Positions 6,707 through 9,319 of a DNA stretch of 9,319 bases are shown piece after piece (position 1 is the first letter of the stretch; every line of letters starts with the position of its first letter). The stretch covers positions 1-9,319 of the forward strand of contig CAIQIL010000399.1 of assembly GCA_903871865.1 (NCBI GenBank), written 5' to 3'. The translations under genes and the position numbers were made by a program. The DNA comes from an uncultured Burkholderiales bacterium. Lineage in GTDB: Bacteria > Pseudomonadota > Gammaproteobacteria > Burkholderiales > Burkholderiaceae_C. The notes beneath the pieces are model-generated. The model was not told where the DNA came from and did no database searches. It saw nothing but the letters and a program-made list of their open reading frames with translations.

Positions 6707-7372
6707 TTATGCAATATCTGTGCGCAGGTGGCCGGTCTTGACGAAGAGCGTGCAGCCTGCGGTGCTGAAAGGCCGGTGCTCGCTGAGGTGCGGGCTGCGC
6801 AGCCAGGTGCCGGCGGGGTAGTTGCCTTGCTCGTCTTCGAACACGCCGTCCAGCACCAGGATTTCTTCACCCCCCCAGTGGCGGTGCGCCGAGAAGTGGG
6901 TTTGCGGCGCCCAGCGCACCAGGGCCGCATGCTCGGTGCCGTGCGAAGACAGCGGCAAGACCGTGAGCCCCTCGACCAGGCCGGGCCGCCAGAGGGCTGT
7001 GCGGGTGTCGAGGACGACCCGCTCGGTATCGGTCGGTGCCAGGTGGCGCAGCTTGACGAACAGCAGGCAGCCGCTGTCCGAGCGCGGCGCGTGGCTGGAG
7101 CCCGGCGGGTTCTTGAGGTAGGTGCCGGGGCCGTACACGCCGTGCTCGTCTTGCAAGTGGCCTTCCAGCACCAGGATCTCTTCGCCGAGGTCATGGCGGT
7201 GGCTGGCGAAACTGGCGCCCGGCGCATACGCGACCAGCGACGTCGCGCGGGCCACCTCACCGCCGTCGCGGGCCAGCAGCTTGCGGCGCACGCCGGGCTG
7301 GGGCGAGTCCACCCAGGGCATGTCGGCGGTGGACAGCACCACGCGCAGGGCAGTGTCGGCGTTCAGTTGCAT
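6707..7372 (-). CDS. Tandem-cupin, ChrR-like protein
   Basis: A 221-residue protein of two repeated cupin domains resembling the ChrR C-terminal cupin. Domain 1 (about 35-115) has [15 protein letters not shown] and a later SSH: H58, H60, E64, H94. Domain 2 (about 140-215) has [15 protein letters not shown] and SEH: H163, H165, E169, H199. Both copies keep the HxH...E...H metal-ligand set, so two metal sites are predicted. The N-terminal zinc-binding anti-sigma domain of ChrR is absent and no partner sigma gene is seen, so a singlet-oxygen anti-sigma role is not supported. Start: ATG at 7372 leaves 4 nt after the MFS stop. An in-frame ATG at 7402 would overlap it by 26 nt and add 10 residues. 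The stop is 10 nt before ureE. Function is unknown; sitting between an MFS gene and ureE hints at a metal- or urease-related job, which is inference. Confidence 0.8.
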   Translation of the reverse strand: MQLNADTALRVVLSTADMPWVDSPQPGVRRKLLARDGGEVARATSLVAYAPGASFASHRHDLGEEILVLEGHLQDEHGVYGPGTYLKNPPGSSHAPRSDSGCLLFVKLRHLAPTDTERVVLDTRTALWRPGLVEGLTVLPLSSHGTEHAALVRWAPQTHFSAHRHWGGEEILVLDGVFEDEQGNYPAGTWLRSPHLSEHRPFSTAGCTLFVKTGHLRTDIA

Positions 7373-7376
7373 GGTG

Positions 7377-8627
7377 TCACACCAGTTGTTGGGTTGGCGC
7401 ATGGCGCTGGCGCAGCAGCCGTGCGAACAGCAGCGCCAGTGCCGGGGTGAGCACGGCCGACACCACGAAGGGGCTCAAGGGCCCCAGCCTGGCGATGGCC
7501 AGGGCCGCCAGCGACACGCCCACCGACTGCCCCAGGAAAAAGCTCGATGCGAACAGCGACACCGCGGTGCCGCGCACGCTGGGGGCCATCTGGGTCGCGT
7601 TGGTCTGCAAGGTGTTGTGCAGGGCGTAGTAGCCCACACCGCTGAGGTAGCAGGCCGGCAAGGTCCAGCCCCAGGAGGGCGCCCACATCAAGGTCAACCA
7701 CGCCAAACACAAGGCGCCGCCGCCCAGCTTGGCCAGGCCGATTTCGCCCAGGCGTTGCACGAAGTGCCGCGCGAACAGCACATAGGACAAGCCACCCACG
7801 CCGAAGCATGCCATCAGCCCCCCGGCAGCCGACAGCGTCAGGCCGAATCGGTTGTGCACGTGGCTGGGCACGAAGGCCAGGGCCCCGAAGATCAAGGCGC
7901 CTTCCGTGAAGACCACCGCGAGGATGGTGCGCGCCCAGGGCGTCTGCCACACCGTCCGGATTTGACCCAGCATGTCGGAGGGCGCAGCGCCCGGGCCCGT
8001 GCCAGCGGCGGCGCCGTGGCCCAGCCCGGCGTGCAGGCCTGACTGCAGGCGAGATTGCGCCAGCACGCCCACGCCCACCCCGAGGTAGAGCAGCGCCATG
8101 GCACCAAAGGCCCAGCGCCAGCCGAGGGTGTCCGCGAAGATGCCGCCGATGAACTGGCCGCCGACCACGCCGAGCACCTGCCCGATGAGGAAGCGCGCCA
8201 GGGTGGATTGGCGCTGTTCGTAGGGCACGGTGTCACCGATCCAGGCCATGGCCAGGGGGATGATGCCCGCGGCGGTGACCCCGGTGAGCATGCGCGCAGC
8301 GATCAGGCCGTGCAGGGAGCTGGCCATGGCGGCCAGCAAGGACCCTGGCACGCAGGCGAGCGTGCACAGCGCGATCAGGCGGTACTTGCCCAGTCGGTCT
8401 CCCAAGGGGCCGAAGATGACCTGCAGGCAGCCGTAGGCCACGGCGTAGCCCGACACGGCCCAGGCTACTTCTGCCGCCGAGCCGCCAAAGTGCCGCGCCA
8501 GGTCGGGCAGCATGGGGTCGCACAAGCGGGTGGCGGCCGCACTGGCGAACGCGGCCATGGACAGCCAGGTGATGGCGCGCAGGTGGCTCGCGCTGATCGG
8601 GGCGGGACTGGAGGGGGGCGTGTTCAA
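7377..8627 (-). CDS. Major facilitator superfamily transporter (12 TM, drug/H+ antiporter-like)
   Basis: A 416-residue integral membrane protein with about 12 hydrophobic segments and a hydrophilic central loop (about 192-228), typical of MFS. Visible motifs are motif A, GPLGDRLGKYRL (73-84), between TM2 and TM3, an arginine in LIAARMLTGVTAAGIIPLA (109-127, TM4), GVVGGQFIGG (153-162) resembling antiporter motif C with Q for P, and LGWRWAFG (168-175). These suit a drug/proton antiporter-type efflux carrier. The substrate cannot be inferred. It does not look like a known urea or nickel permease (UreI, Yut, HupE/UreJ and NixA are different families). The apparent start codon is TTG (8627); the next in-frame ATG (codon 24) would cut into TM1. 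Its stop is 4 nt from the cupin ATG, so it is co-transcribed with cupin-ureEFG. Confidence 0.88.
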   Translation of the reverse strand: MNTPPSSPAPISASHLRAITWLSMAAFASAAATRLCDPMLPDLARHFGGSAAEVAWAVSGYAVAYGCLQVIFGPLGDRLGKYRLIALCTLACVPGSLLAAMASSLHGLIAARMLTGVTAAGIIPLAMAWIGDTVPYEQRQSTLARFLIGQVLGVVGGQFIGGIFADTLGWRWAFGAMALLYLGVGVGVLAQSRLQSGLHAGLGHGAAAGTGPGAAPSDMLGQIRTVWQTPWARTILAVVFTEGALIFGALAFVPSHVHNRFGLTLSAAGGLMACFGVGGLSYVLFARHFVQRLGEIGLAKLGGGALCLAWLTLMWAPSWGWTLPACYLSGVGYYALHNTLQTNATQMAPSVRGTAVSLFASSFFLGQSVGVSLAALAIARLGPLSPFVVSAVLTPALALLFARLLRQRHAPTQQLV

Positions 8628-8781
8628 CGGCGGGCCTGTGGGGGCGCGCCGCGGCTGGCAGCGAACGGCTTGGCTGCATCCCCCGCGACGGCGAAGCCGC
8701 CATCGTAGCGGCCTGGGCGAGGGGCCGTGGCTTGCGCTGGCAATGTCCTGGGCGGCCGTGGGCTCAGGACGCTCAGGCCAC
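8628..8781. other. Non-coding gap between ureC and the MFS gene
   Basis: These 154 nt separate ureC from the MFS start. A -10-like TACGAT exists on the minus strand but has no -35 at proper spacing. A small CGGC-GAA-GCCG dyad (8689-8699) lacks a T-run. Open frames here are out-of-frame extensions of neighbouring genes. I see no clear promoter, terminator or RNA. Confidence 0.4.
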
Positions 8782-9319
8782 TCAGAACAGGAAGTAGCGC
8801 TGCGCCATGGGCAGCTCGGTGGCGGGCTCGCAGGTCAGCAGCAGTCCGTCGGCGCGCACCTGGTAGGTTTGCGCGTCGATTTCCATCTTCGGCAGGTAGC
8901 CGTTGTGCACCATGTCGGCCTTTTTCACGGTCCGGCAGCCCTTCACGCCAGTCACCGTCTTCTTCAGGCCGTAGGCGGCAGGCAGGCCCGCGGCGATGCC
9001 GGCCTGGCTCATGAAGGTCAGCGAGGTGCGCGACAAGGCCCCGCCAAAGCTGCCGAACATCGGTCGGTAGTGCACGGGCTGGGGCGTCGGGATGGAGGCG
9101 TTGGGGTCGCCCATGGCCGCAGCGGCGATGAAGCCGCCCTTGAGGATGAGGCTGGGCTTGACGCCAAAGAAGGCCGGGCGCCACAGCACGAGGTCGGCCC
9201 ACTTGCCCACCGCGATGCTGCCGACCTCGTGGGCCACGCCGTGGGCCAGCGCCGGGTTGATGGTGTACTTGGCCACGTAGCGCTTGACGCGGGCGTTGTC
9301 GTGGCGGTTCGTGTCGCCG
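8782..9319 (-). CDS. ureC: Urease subunit alpha UreC, C-terminal part
   Basis: The last 178 residues of the catalytic urease subunit (about 570 residues when full); the 5' part lies beyond the right edge. The first whole codon is at 9318. The read begins [20 protein letters not shown] and continues with [75 protein letters not shown] and the classic C-terminus PMAQRYFLF. It is intact and highly conserved. The nickel ligands and carbamylated lysine are in the missing upstream part. UreC hydrolyses urea to ammonia and carbamate in the (UreABC) complex. A GTG at 9276 could look like a start but is an internal valine codon. Confidence 0.97.
   Translation of the reverse strand, partial: GDTNRHDNARVKRYVAKYTINPALAHGVAHEVGSIAVGKWADLVLWRPAFFGVKPSLILKGGFIAAAAMGDPNASIPTPQPVHYRPMFGSFGGALSRTSLTFMSQAGIAAGLPAAYGLKKTVTGVKGCRTVKKADMVHNGYLPKMEIDAQTYQVRADGLLLTCEPATELPMAQRYFLF

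Noticed and set aside
6707..7372. ChrR anti-sigma factor of a singlet-oxygen regulon
   Set aside because: The zinc-binding anti-sigma domain is missing and no RpoE-like sigma gene is adjacent.
5264..7450. Long plus-strand frames opposite ureF, ureE and the cupin gene
   Set aside because: Antisense shadows of conserved minus-strand genes; no family resemblance.
8624..9202. 192-residue minus-strand frame over ureC and the gap
   Set aside because: Out-of-frame shadow of ureC; the correct frame ends in the conserved PMAQRYFLF.

Overview
The window is GC-rich DNA whose gene content points to a beta-proteobacterium, most likely Burkholderiales and plausibly Comamonadaceae-like. This rests on a Ser/Thr kinase fused to a universal stress domain, a short H-NS-family protein with an YRHP...TW-x-G loop, an Aer-type chemoreceptor and a urease operon with a His-rich UreE. 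Genus cannot be fixed from the sequence alone. Almost everything is coded on the minus strand. Only a small H-NS-like gene and one tRNA are on the plus strand. Many long open frames run antisense to real genes and are GC-driven shadows.

Layout from left to right. Positions 1-2209 (minus) hold a probable two-gene unit: a calcineurin-type metallophosphoesterase, then after 18 nt a Ser/Thr protein kinase fused to a C-terminal universal stress protein (Usp) domain, cut by the left edge. A sigma70-like promoter sits just upstream of the phosphoesterase. Positions 2275-3924 (minus) encode an Aer-like methyl-accepting chemotaxis protein: FAD-type PAS, membrane hairpin, HAMP, signalling domain. The 264-bp divergent gap 3925-4188 carries a perfect FNR/Anr-type dyad (TTGAC-N4-GTCAA). 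On its plus side follow the short H-NS-family gene (4189-4473) and tRNA-Arg(CCT) (4494-4568).

From 4578 to the right edge, the minus strand carries urease genes in the transcription order ureC (only its C-terminal 178 residues are in the window), a 154-nt gap, an MFS transporter, a tandem-cupin ChrR-like protein, ureE, ureF and ureG. UreC is the catalytic subunit. UreE delivers nickel, UreG is the GTPase and UreF its regulator in active-site assembly. The MFS and double-cupin genes are packed against ureE with 4-nt and 10-nt gaps, so they are probably co-transcribed with the accessory genes. They are the least expected part of the locus.

No insertion sequence, integrase, CRISPR array or phage gene was seen. 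The most interesting points are the MFS-plus-double-cupin insertion in the urease operon, the kinase-Usp/phosphatase pair, the FNR-type dyad between a redox chemoreceptor and an H-NS-like gene, and the altered DNA-contact loop of that H-NS-like protein.
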